Source: Brachybacterium phenoliresistens (GTDB lineage: Bacteria > Actinomycetota > Actinomycetes > Actinomycetales > Dermabacteraceae). From it: a DNA stretch of 64,000 nt. The notes beneath the pieces are model-generated. The model was not told the DNA's origin and did not search any database. It saw only the letters and a list, made by a program, of their open reading frames with translations. The stretch is from positions 82,648-146,647 of the forward strand of contig NZ_KK069998.1 in NCBI RefSeq assembly GCF_000576425.1, given 5' to 3'. The translations under genes were made by a program, and so were the position numbers. Shown here piece after piece: positions 9,624 to 17,571 of this stretch; within the stretch, counting starts at the first letter, position 1; the number at the start of each line of letters is the position of its first letter.

Positions 9624-9643
9624 GCAAACATCCGACATTTGCT
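9623..9643. promoter_or_regulatory. Operator-like palindrome B, abutting the fucose promoter -35
   Basis: A 21-base pseudo-palindrome of form AGCAAA-N2-TC-N-GA-N2-TTTGCT, 8 of 10 pairs symmetric. It touches the -35 of the fucD promoter. Its centre lies 50 bases from that of operator A, about five helical turns, so one regulator could hold both sites. Which regulator binds is unknown. Confidence 0.55.
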
Positions 9644-9695
9644 CAGCACATCCGCCCTGGTCAGCGGCTCGCCGCTCAGTCATCAGTCAGACCCC

Positions 9696-9757
9696 GTCAC
9701 CGAACGGTCACCAGGCGCGCACGACGCTTGCCTCATTCGTCGGGTCTATGTCATAGT
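9696..9757 (+). promoter_or_regulatory. Candidate promoter and upstream palindrome for the importer operon
   Basis: TTGCCT (9728-9733) and CATAGT (9752-9757) are 18 bases apart, giving a start near 9764 and a leader of about 40 bases. The -35 hexamer is identical to that of the divergent fucose promoter. Seventeen bases upstream lies a 16-base pseudo-palindrome, GT-N-ACCG-N2-CGGT-N-AC (9696-9711), different from operators A and B. Confidence 0.45.
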
Positions 9758-9806
9758 CCGTCTGTCGTAGCACCCCCCATCCGCGCTGAAGACGAAGGAG
9801 TCTCCC

Positions 9807-11609
9807 GTGACTGATCGCGCACCCCTGGACCACCCCACGCCCCCGACGGAGCCGGCATCCCGCTCAGGACTGGGCCGGCGCGCCTTCCTGGGCCGCAGCG
9901 CCGCCGTCGGCGCCACCTCGGTGGCCGTCCCCCTGGTCCTGTCCGCCTGCGGCGGCGGAGAGGACACGGAGACCACCGGCGGCGAGGACTACACCCCCGG
10001 CAGCGCCGAGCTCACCGTCGAGCTCGCCCCGGAGATCGAGGGCGTGCTCTACCCCGAGGACTACGTGGGCCCGCGGGCCCGCGAGCTGGAGCCCTTCGGC
10101 GACGGCGAGACCGAGTTCACCATCCTCAGCCAGGTCGACCCCGACATGGACCTCGCCACCAACTACTACTCGACGCTGGTGGCGGAGAAGACCGGCGTGA
10201 ACGCCACCTACGTGACGGTCCCGGCGGGCGAGGACGGCAAGACCAAGGTCAACGCGATCGTCGCGGGCGGGGACCTGCCGCACGCCCTCATGGTCGGGCA
10301 GGGCATCTTCAACCTCAACGAGATCAGCATCTACGGCCAGCAGGGGATGTTCCTCCCGCTGGACAAGCTGATCGACGAGAACTGCCCGCACATCCTGGAC
10401 ATGTTCGCCGCCTTCCCCGGCATGCGCCAGCAGTACAGCTCCCCCGACGGGCGGCTCTATGCCGTGCCGTCGATGAACGACTGCTACCACTGCAAGTCCG
10501 CGAACGTGCGCACCTGGATCAACAAGAACTGGCTCGAGGGCGTGGGCGCGAGCGCCCCGGAGACCCTGGACGACTACAGCGTGCTCATGGACGAGTTCCG
10601 CGCCTACACCGGCAAGCCGGACGGCTCCGTCCTGACCACGGCCAGCGCCGAGACCATGCTGCAGCTGATGCAGTTCTTCCTGGGCTCCTTCCTCGAGATG
10701 CCGTCCCTGTGGCTGCGCCGGTCCGGCCAGACGCTGGAGTGGATCCATGAGGACCCGGCCTTCCGCGAGGGCATGGTCTGGATCCAGGAGCAGTTCGCCA
10801 AGGGCAACTTCGACGCCGGGATCCTCTCGAACACCCCGGAGCAGTACCAGAAGCTGGGCGACGGGGCGCAGGGGCCGATGTTCGGCATGGCCTACGGGTA
10901 CTCGTCCTTCCACTTCGCGGCGACCCTCGACTACGCCGACCCGGACAACGTCGCCAACATCATGGTGCCGATCGCCCCGATGGCCGGGCCCGGCGGCGTG
11001 CGCACCGCGCAGTGGGACCACTTCTCCTACGGCTACCCCAACTTCGTCATCACCCCCGACTGCCCGGACCCGGTGCAGATGATCCGCTGGGCCGACTACC
11101 AGTTCGAGCTGGGGCTGACCATCTCGGTGGGCCGCGGCGAGCAGGGCGTGGGCTGGGACTACGCGACCGAGGGCGAGAAGGGCATCGACGGGCGGCAGGC
11201 GATCTACAAGGTCCTGCCCACCCCGGAGGACCTCAAGAACCAGGCCTGGCGCGAGTGGGGCCCGCTGTACAAGTCGATGGACCAGCGCCATGGCGAGGCC
11301 GTGCTGCCGGAGGCCTCGACCGTCGAGCCCACCCTGTACGCAGCCGGCAAGGCCTACGAGCCGTTCGCCACGAAGGAGGAGTCCGGCGTCCCGCCGGTCG
11401 TCTTCGACCTCGACCAGTCCGCCCAGATCGGCGAGATCGAGACCAACCTCGAGGCGCACCTCAAGCAGACCATCGCCAACTTCGCCACCGGCAAGAAGGA
11501 CGCGAGCAAGGACGCCGACTGGAACGAGTACCTCGAGACCGCGAAGGCCATCGGCATCACCACCTACACGGAGATCCACCAGACCGCCTACGACCAGCAG
11601 TACAGCTGA
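9807..11609 (+). CDS. Sugar ABC transporter substrate-binding lipoprotein 1 (LplA/YtcQ-type)
   Basis: 600 residues from GTG at 9807, preceded by GAAGGAG. The N-terminus has a twin-arginine signal (GRRAFLG) and a lipobox LSAC with Cys48, so the protein should be Tat-exported and lipid-anchored. The body is a large family-1 solute-binding protein, typical of the LplA/YtcQ group that captures oligosaccharides. It shares with the next two binding proteins a block ELAPEIEGVLYPEDY, a YGQQG segment, and CYHC with Cys226 and Cys229 after the VPSMN turn. It is the first gene of the importer operon; two permease genes follow at once. Fucosylated oligosaccharide is the likely ligand by context. Confidence 0.9.
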   Translation: MTDRAPLDHPTPPTEPASRSGLGRRAFLGRSAAVGATSVAVPLVLSACGGGEDTETTGGEDYTPGSAELTVELAPEIEGVLYPEDYVGPRARELEPFGDGETEFTILSQVDPDMDLATNYYSTLVAEKTGVNATYVTVPAGEDGKTKVNAIVAGGDLPHALMVGQGIFNLNEISIYGQQGMFLPLDKLIDENCPHILDMFAAFPGMRQQYSSPDGRLYAVPSMNDCYHCKSANVRTWINKNWLEGVGASAPETLDDYSVLMDEFRAYTGKPDGSVLTTASAETMLQLMQFFLGSFLEMPSLWLRRSGQTLEWIHEDPAFREGMVWIQEQFAKGNFDAGILSNTPEQYQKLGDGAQGPMFGMAYGYSSFHFAATLDYADPDNVANIMVPIAPMAGPGGVRTAQWDHFSYGYPNFVITPDCPDPVQMIRWADYQFELGLTISVGRGEQGVGWDYATEGEKGIDGRQAIYKVLPTPEDLKNQAWREWGPLYKSMDQRHGEAVLPEASTVEPTLYAAGKAYEPFATKEESGVPPVVFDLDQSAQIGEIETNLEAHLKQTIANFATGKKDASKDADWNEYLETAKAIGITTYTEIHQTAYDQQYS

Positions 11610-11640
11610 TCCGGGTCTGCGGCAGGAAGGTCACCTCCCC

Positions 11641-12570
11641 ATGACAGCTCAACCCGCGGTGTCGCCGCCCGGCGTGCGGCGCATCAAGGACCCGCGCTCG
11701 GACCGCATCCTCAACGTGGTCCTCATCGTGCTGCTGGCCCTGTTCACGCTCACGATCGTGTACCCGTTCGTGTACATCGTCAGCGCCTCGCTCTCGGATC
11801 CCACGGCCGTCTCCTCCGGGGAGATGTGGCTGTGGCCCGTCGGCTTCAGCATGGACGCCTACCAGGCGGTCCTGGACTACCCGGCGATCACGCGCGGCTT
11901 CCTGAACTCGCTGCTGTACTCCGGGTCGGCGATGCTCGTGGGCACGGCGGTCACCGTGATGGGCGGCTACGCGCTCTCGCGGGCGGACCTCGTGGGCCGC
12001 AACCTGTTCACCCTCATGTTCGTCCTCACGATGATGTTCTCGGGCGGCATGATCCCGACCTATCTCGTGGTGAAGAACCTCGGGATGCTCAACACCATCT
12101 GGGCGATGATCATCCCCACCGCGGTGAGCGTGTGGCAGCTCATCGTCACCCGCACCTTCTTCCAGACCACGATCCCCCACGAGCTGCTGGAGTGCTCGCG
12201 GATCGACGGCGCCAGCGACATGCGCTTCTTCTGGAGGATCGTGCTGCCGCTGTCCAAGCCGATCATCGCCGTGAACCTGCTGCTGTACGGCGTGGCCACC
12301 TGGAACGCGTACTTCAACGGGCTCATCTACCTCACCGACGAGGACCTGTACCCCCTGCAGCTGGTCATGCGGAACATCCTGCTGGAGAACACCTTCGATC
12401 CCTCGAAGATGGCCAATGCCGATCCCGAGCGGATCGCGCAGATGCAGCAGATCGCCGACAAGCTCAAGTACGCCCTGATCATCATCGCGTCCGTCCCGCC
12501 GCTCATCGCCTACCCGTTCGTGCAGAAGCACTTCGTCAAGGGCATGATGATCGGCTCGCTGAAGGGCTGA
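11641..12570 (+). CDS. Sugar ABC transporter permease, LplC/YtcP-type
   Basis: 309 residues, six predicted membrane helices. The first helix is ILNVVLIVLLALFTLTIVY. The ATPase-coupling EAA loop is recognisable as ELLECSRIDGASDMRFFWR near 180-198, and the C-terminus ends KHFVKGMMIGSLKG, a signature of the CUT1 LplC/YtcP branch. It forms the membrane channel together with the product of the next gene (7-base gap). No ATP-binding subunit is encoded nearby, as in Bacillus systems that share one ATPase; the MsiK-like ATPase at 44.7 kb is the candidate partner. Confidence 0.92.
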   Translation: MTAQPAVSPPGVRRIKDPRSDRILNVVLIVLLALFTLTIVYPFVYIVSASLSDPTAVSSGEMWLWPVGFSMDAYQAVLDYPAITRGFLNSLLYSGSAMLVGTAVTVMGGYALSRADLVGRNLFTLMFVLTMMFSGGMIPTYLVVKNLGMLNTIWAMIIPTAVSVWQLIVTRTFFQTTIPHELLECSRIDGASDMRFFWRIVLPLSKPIIAVNLLLYGVATWNAYFNGLIYLTDEDLYPLQLVMRNILLENTFDPSKMANADPERIAQMQQIADKLKYALIIIASVPPLIAYPFVQKHFVKGMMIGSLKG

Positions 12571-12577
12571 GGAACCT

Positions 12578-13585
12578 ATGAGCACCGACCAGGGAAGCTT
12601 CGTCGACCAGCTGCGCGTGGACGACACCCCGCGCCGCAAGAGCCCCCGCCCCGAGATCACCGACCAGCGGGGGAAGAAGCCGCTGTCGCGCCGCCTGCTC
12701 CATTCCTGGCAGCTGTACCTGCTGCTGCTGCCGGCCGTGGTGTGGGTGATCCTGTTCGCCTACTGGCCGATGTACGGCATCCAGATCGCGTTCCGCGACT
12801 TCACGCCCGTCGGCGGCATCACCGGCTCCGACTGGGTCGGGATGAAGCACTTCGAGAAGTTCGTGACCAGCTACAACTTCTGGCCGCTGCTGCGCAACAC
12901 GCTGGTGCTGGCGTTCTACGAGCTGATCGCCGGGTTCCCCGTGCCGATCATCCTGGCGCTGGCGCTGAACGCGGTGCGGCAGAAGTACTTCTCGCGCATC
13001 GTCCAGCTGATCACCTACGCCCCGAACTTCATCTCCATCGTGGTCGTCGTGGGCATCCTCGTGATGCTGCTGGACCCGCAGACGGGCATCGTCTCGCACG
13101 CCTTCGAGCTGCTGGGGCTGAACGCCCCGGCGTTCCTCACCGACCCGGGCTGGTTCCGCCACACCTACGTGTGGTCGGGCATCTGGCAGACCGCCGGGTT
13201 CAGCGCCATCATCTACCTCGCGGCGCTCTCCTCGGTGCCGCCGGAGCTGCACGAGGCCGCGAAGGTCGACGGGGCGAGCCACCTGCGACGCATGTGGCAC
13301 ATCGACGTCCCGGCGATCCTGCCGATCGCGATCGTCCTGATGATCCTCAACGTCGGCTCGATCATGTCGGTCGGGTTCGAGAAGGTCCTGCTCATGCAGA
13401 ACCCCCTGAACCTCACCACCTCGCAGGTGATCGACACGTACGTGTACGAGGTCGGTCTGAAGAGCCCGATCCCGCAGTACAGCTATGCGACCGCGATCGG
13501 CCTGTTCCGCAGCGTCGTCGGCCTGATCCTGCTGCTGGCCGTGAACGCCCTGTCACGCCGGATCACCAAAGCCGGACTGTTCTGA
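12578..13585 (+). CDS. Sugar ABC transporter permease, LplB/YteP-type
   Basis: 335 residues. After an N-terminal cytoplasmic segment of about 40 residues come six membrane helices. FAYWPMYGIQIAFRDFTP, typical of LplB/YteP permeases, follows the first of them, and the EAA loop reads ELHEAAKVDGASHLRRMWH near 227-245. It should pair with the preceding permease. A strong hairpin follows the stop at once, so the two downstream binding-protein genes may be transcribed at a lower level or from their own start. Confidence 0.92.
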   Translation: MSTDQGSFVDQLRVDDTPRRKSPRPEITDQRGKKPLSRRLLHSWQLYLLLLPAVVWVILFAYWPMYGIQIAFRDFTPVGGITGSDWVGMKHFEKFVTSYNFWPLLRNTLVLAFYELIAGFPVPIILALALNAVRQKYFSRIVQLITYAPNFISIVVVVGILVMLLDPQTGIVSHAFELLGLNAPAFLTDPGWFRHTYVWSGIWQTAGFSAIIYLAALSSVPPELHEAAKVDGASHLRRMWHIDVPAILPIAIVLMILNVGSIMSVGFEKVLLMQNPLNLTTSQVIDTYVYEVGLKSPIPQYSYATAIGLFRSVVGLILLLAVNALSRRITKAGLF

Positions 13586-13589
13586 TCCC

Positions 13590-13625
13590 GACGCCCTCCC
13601 CGCCGCCCGCGACGGGGAGGGCGTC
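13590..13625 (+). terminator. Hairpin after the permease genes
   Basis: A perfect 13-base stem, GACGCCCTCCCCG at 13590-13602 against 13613-13625, with a 10-base loop. It stands inside the importer cluster, between the second permease and binding protein 2, and may attenuate readthrough. Confidence 0.7.
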
Positions 13626-13712
13626 CTGCATCCCCGCCCTCGTCATCCCCCGTCCGCCCGCTCGCCGACCCTCGGCCCCACCGCCGACCGCCCCCACCCC
13701 CAGGAGCACGCG

Positions 13713-15488
13713 ATGACACCCGACAGCCGACCCTCCTCCCCGCCCCGCGGCACCTCCCGCCGCACCTTCCTGGCCCGTGCCGGCGCGAGCGGCGCGGCCC
13801 TCGCGGCGGCGCCCGCCGTCCTGTCCGGCTGCGGCGAGGACGCCGGCGGCGGGGCCGATGCCCCCGCCGACTACGTCCAGGGCAGCGCCGATCTCCAGGT
13901 CGAGCTCGGCCCCGAGATCGAGGGCGTGCTCTATCCGGAGGGCTACGAGGGACCCCGCGCCCGCGAGCTCGAGCCCTTCGGCGACGGCACCACCGAGTTC
14001 ACGGTGCTGGGCCGCACCATCCCCGATCTCGACTACGCCACCAATGCCTACGCGGCACTGGTCGAGGAGCGGACGGGGGTCACGGTCAGCTACCTCGAGG
14101 TGCCCCTCGGCGAGGACGGGCAGACGAAGGTCAACGCCATCCTCTCGGCCGGCGACCTGCCCGACGCGATGATGACCGGCATGGACCTGTTCAGCGTCTC
14201 CCAGGTCTCCGTCTACGGGCAGCAGGGCCTCTTCCAGCCCGTCGACCGGCTCATCGACGAGCACGCCCCGCACATCCGCGACATGTTCGAGACGTTCCCG
14301 GACATGCGGCGCCTGTTCACCTCCCCCGACGGGCGCATGTACGCCGTCCCCTCGATGAACGACTGCTACCACTGCAAGACCGGCGGCATCCGCACCTGGT
14401 ACAACTCCGACTGGCTCGCGGCCGTCGGCGCGGAGGTCCCCCAGAGCCTCGAGGACTTCGACGCGCTGCTGGACTCCTGGGGGCCGCTCGCCTCCCGGCC
14501 CGCGGACTCCGTGCTGGGGGTGACCACCTCGGGCACCGTCCTGAACCTGTTCACCTTCTTCCTGGGATCCTTCCTGGAGGTCTCCGGCGATCACCGGCTG
14601 CTGCGGGACGGGACGGTGACCTGGCTGCCCACGCTGGAGGAGTACCGCGAGGGCGTCATCTGGATCCAGCAGCAGTTCGCGAAGGGCCATCTCGACCCGG
14701 TCATGTTCTCCACCACCGACGAGCAGCTGCAGCGCATGGGCGACGGCCCGGACGGCCCGCGGTTCGGCGTGGTCTACGGGAACTCGCAGGGGGCGTTCTC
14801 CGCCGCGGCCGATCCCTCCGATCCCCGCAACGTCGCCTCGATCATGAAGCCCCTGCCGCCGATGGCCGGCCCCTCCGGCGTGCGCACGTGCGACTGGGAG
14901 TGGTTCCGCATCGGCTCCCCGAACTTCGTGATCACCAGCGCCTGCCAGGACCCGGTGACCATGATCCGCTGGGCCGACCACCAGTTCGAGCTGAGCATGA
15001 CCACGTCCATGGGCCGCGGCGTGCAGGGCACCGGCTGGGACTGGGCGGGCTCCGGCACCTCGGGACTGGACGGCGCCCAGGCCGTCTACGAGGTCATCCC
15101 CGGCAGCACCGACCTGAAGAACCAGGGCTGGTGGGAATGGGGGCCGTACTACAAGTCGATGGGCCAGCGGCACGGCGAGGCGCAGCAGGAGGGCTCCACC
15201 TCCATCGAGCCGTCCCTGTACGCGGCCGGCGCGGCCTACGAGCCCTACCGCCTGCCCAAGGAGCTCAAGATCCCGCAGCTGGCCTTCGACCTCGACCAGT
15301 CGGCGCAGATCGGCGAGATCGAGACGAACATGGTCCAGCACCTCACCCAGGGTCTGGCCGCCTTCGCCACCGGGACCGCCGACGCCACGAAGGACGCGGA
15401 CTGGTCCACGTTCACGGAGACCTTCTCCAGCATGGGGCTGGAGACCTATCTGGAGATCACCCAGCAGGCGTACGACGCGCAGGCCTGA
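13713..15488 (+). CDS. Sugar ABC transporter substrate-binding lipoprotein 2
   Basis: 591 residues from ATG at 13713, preceded by CAGGAG. Tat motif SRRTFLA and lipobox LSGC (Cys40) predict a Tat-exported lipoprotein. It is a clear paralogue of binding protein 1: the same ELGPEIEGVLYPEGY block, PDGRMYAVPSMN, CYHC at Cys218/Cys221, and the C-terminal FDLDQSAQIGEIETN segment. No permease genes follow it, so it probably docks on the same LplB/LplC pair and widens the range of ligands. The sequence differs enough from protein 1 to suggest an old duplication. Confidence 0.88.
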   Translation: MTPDSRPSSPPRGTSRRTFLARAGASGAALAAAPAVLSGCGEDAGGGADAPADYVQGSADLQVELGPEIEGVLYPEGYEGPRARELEPFGDGTTEFTVLGRTIPDLDYATNAYAALVEERTGVTVSYLEVPLGEDGQTKVNAILSAGDLPDAMMTGMDLFSVSQVSVYGQQGLFQPVDRLIDEHAPHIRDMFETFPDMRRLFTSPDGRMYAVPSMNDCYHCKTGGIRTWYNSDWLAAVGAEVPQSLEDFDALLDSWGPLASRPADSVLGVTTSGTVLNLFTFFLGSFLEVSGDHRLLRDGTVTWLPTLEEYREGVIWIQQQFAKGHLDPVMFSTTDEQLQRMGDGPDGPRFGVVYGNSQGAFSAAADPSDPRNVASIMKPLPPMAGPSGVRTCDWEWFRIGSPNFVITSACQDPVTMIRWADHQFELSMTTSMGRGVQGTGWDWAGSGTSGLDGAQAVYEVIPGSTDLKNQGWWEWGPYYKSMGQRHGEAQQEGSTSIEPSLYAAGAAYEPYRLPKELKIPQLAFDLDQSAQIGEIETNMVQHLTQGLAAFATGTADATKDADWSTFTETFSSMGLETYLEITQQAYDAQA

Positions 15489-15505
15489 TCTCCGATCCTC
15501 CCCCG

Positions 15506-15529
15506 GGGGCGGAGCATCCCGTCCGCCCC
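15506..15529 (+). terminator. Short hairpin after binding protein 2
   Basis: GGGGCGGA (15506-15513) pairs with TCCGCCCC (15522-15529) around an 8-base loop, 17 bases after the stop. It is weaker than the other hairpins here and may act only partially. Confidence 0.45.
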
Positions 15530-15570
15530 TGCCCGCGGCGCGCCGCGCCGCTCGTCACGAAGGAGTGCCG

Positions 15571-17382
15571 ATGTCCCCTGTCCCGCCCACCACCTCCCCC
15601 GCCGCATCCGTCCCCGACCCCGGGCCCGGGCCCTCGCCCTCCTCCGCGGCCGCGCCCTCGGGGCGGACGATGGCCCGTCGCGCCCTGCTCGCCGGCGGGC
15701 TGGCGATCCCGGCGGCCGCCCTGGCCGCCTGCTCCGACGGCTCCGGGGGCAGCACCTCGGCCGATGTGCCCCAGGTCGACTACGTCCAGGGCTCCTCCTC
15801 GCTGAAGGTCGAGCTCGGACCGGAGATCGACGGGGTGCCCTACCCGGAGGGCTACATCGGCCCGAAGGCCCGCGAGTCCGAGCCCTTCGGCGACGGGCAG
15901 ACCGAGTTCACGATCCTCACCCGCACCGACACCGGGCTCGACCTGGCCGAGAACGCGCATTCCCTCTACCTCGAGGAGAGGACCGGGGTGAGGATCGCCT
16001 ACCAGACCGTCCCCCAGGGCGAGGAGGGCGCCCCGAAGGTCAACGCCGTCATCTCCAGCGGCGACCTGCCCGATGCCCTGATGCTCGGCCCCGAGTGGAT
16101 GGGCGGCTTCACCAAGGCGCAGCTGTACGCCTACGGGCAGCAGGGGCTGTTCCAGCCGCTGGACCAGCTGATCGACGAGTACGCCCCGCAGCTGCAGGAG
16201 CTGTTCGCCCAGAACCCCGACCTGCGGGCGTCGTGGACCGCCCCGGACGGGGCCATGTACGGCATGCCGGCGGTGAACCAGTGCTACCACTGCGCCTCCT
16301 CCGGGGTGCGCACCTGGGTGCACCAGCCCAGCCTCGAGGCGGCCGGCTGGTCCGAGCAGCCGGCGACCCTCGAGGAGTTCGAGCAGATGCTGCGGGACAT
16401 GAAGGCCGCGAACCCCGAGCTGCTGCCGATGAGCGGGGACAAGACGGTCCCACCCTTCGGCCTGATCGGCGCGACCTTCCTGGACACCGGCATCAACTGG
16501 CTGCGCCGCGACGGGGACGCGATCGTCTACACGCCGATGGACGAGGCGTTCCGCGAGGTCTACGCCGTGGTCGCCCGGCTGGTCCGCGACGGCCTCCTGG
16601 ACCCCAACGCCTTCACCCAGGACAACGACCAGTTCCAGCGGCTGACCATGGATCCGGCCGGGTCCCGGGTGGGCGTGGTGCAGAACGGCAACCAGTTCGG
16701 CGTGGCGGAGGTCGACTACGCGGACCCCGCGGCGCGCTGGCGCGAGTTCGTGCCGCTGGCGCCCTTCTCCGGGCCCGGCGGCGACCCGATCATCCCGTGG
16801 AACGAGAACCACGGCGAGGCGACGGGCCTGGTGGTCACGAGCGCCTGCGAGGACCCGGCCACGCTGGTGCGATGGGCCGACTTCCAGCTGGGGCTGCTGC
16901 CCACCCTGGAGATGCGCCTGGGCAGGCAGGACCAGCACTGGCAGTGGGCCTCGGAGGGACAGCTCGGGATCGACGGCCGCCCGGCGCTGTACACGAAGAT
17001 CCCCGGCGAGAAGGAGAACGTCACCTGGCCCGAGTTCGGTCCCTACAACCTGGGGATGGACGTGCGCCACGGGGAGAACGTCGACGAGCTCACCTCGGTC
17101 GAGCCGGTGCTCTACCAGGCCGGGAAGATGTACGAGACCTACCGCAACCCGCTGGAGTCGGTGTTCATCCCGCCGTTCTTCGACGCCGCGCAGTCCGCGG
17201 AGATCGGGGAGCTGCGCGCGAACCTCGACGGGATCTTCGCCCAGGGCGCCGCGCACATGTGCCTGGGCGATCTCGACCCGACCGATGACGCCGACTGGCA
17301 GTCCTACCTCGAGCCGTTCACCGCGGCCGGGGTGGAGCGCTACCTCGAGGTCCTCACGGAGGCGGACCGGGCCCGCGCCTGA
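15571..17382 (+). CDS. Sugar ABC transporter substrate-binding lipoprotein 3
   Basis: 603 residues from ATG at 15571; GAAGGAG lies 5 bases before it, which excludes the in-frame GTG at 15565. After a Pro/Ser-rich leader come a Tat motif (MARRALLAG) and a lipobox LAAC with Cys54. It is the most diverged of the three paralogues but keeps ELGPEIDGVPYPEGY, AYGQQGLFQPLDQLID, and CYHC at Cys238/Cys241. It probably feeds the same permease pair. Changes in the middle of the protein, where sugar contacts are expected, suggest a different ligand. The gene is convergent with the second GH29. Confidence 0.88.
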   Translation: MSPVPPTTSPAASVPDPGPGPSPSSAAAPSGRTMARRALLAGGLAIPAAALAACSDGSGGSTSADVPQVDYVQGSSSLKVELGPEIDGVPYPEGYIGPKARESEPFGDGQTEFTILTRTDTGLDLAENAHSLYLEERTGVRIAYQTVPQGEEGAPKVNAVISSGDLPDALMLGPEWMGGFTKAQLYAYGQQGLFQPLDQLIDEYAPQLQELFAQNPDLRASWTAPDGAMYGMPAVNQCYHCASSGVRTWVHQPSLEAAGWSEQPATLEEFEQMLRDMKAANPELLPMSGDKTVPPFGLIGATFLDTGINWLRRDGDAIVYTPMDEAFREVYAVVARLVRDGLLDPNAFTQDNDQFQRLTMDPAGSRVGVVQNGNQFGVAEVDYADPAARWREFVPLAPFSGPGGDPIIPWNENHGEATGLVVTSACEDPATLVRWADFQLGLLPTLEMRLGRQDQHWQWASEGQLGIDGRPALYTKIPGEKENVTWPEFGPYNLGMDVRHGENVDELTSVEPVLYQAGKMYETYRNPLESVFIPPFFDAAQSAEIGELRANLDGIFAQGAAHMCLGDLDPTDDADWQSYLEPFTAAGVERYLEVLTEADRARA

Positions 17383-17425
17383 GGCGCGGGCGCGCCGGAC
17401 CGTCCTCGCCGTCGCGGAGCGATCC

Positions 17426-17456
17426 CGGCGGGGCGATCCCCGGGATCGCCCCGCCG
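17426..17456. terminator. Strong bidirectional hairpin
   Basis: A perfect 15-base inverted repeat (17426-17440 against 17442-17456) built around CGGCGGGGCGAT, with almost no loop. It lies between convergent genes and is followed directly by tandem repeats. Confidence 0.7.
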
Positions 17457-17530
17457 GCGCTGCTTCCGGAGGTGGCCGCCGGCGCTGCTTCCGAAGGCGG
17501 CCGCCGCCCCTGCTTCCGGAGGCGGCCGCC
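17456..17530. repeat. 25-base tandem repeat, three copies
   Basis: Three consecutive 25-base units (17456-17480, 17481-17505, 17506-17530) each contain TGCTTCCGGAGG or a one-base variant and end in GGCGGCCGCC or GGTGGCCGCC. A degenerate fourth unit may run to about 17546. Nothing in the 189-base gap between the two convergent genes looks coding. Confidence 0.85.
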
Positions 17531-17571
17531 GGCCCCGCTCCCGGGGTCGGACGGGCCCGCCGCGTCGCGGG

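Noticed and set aside
9864..17256. Long minus-strand reading frames of about 570-600 codons opposite each of the three binding-protein genes
   Set aside because: They mirror the plus-strand genes exactly, show Val/Asp/Leu/Gly-rich shadow composition and have no recognisable fold or ribosome site.
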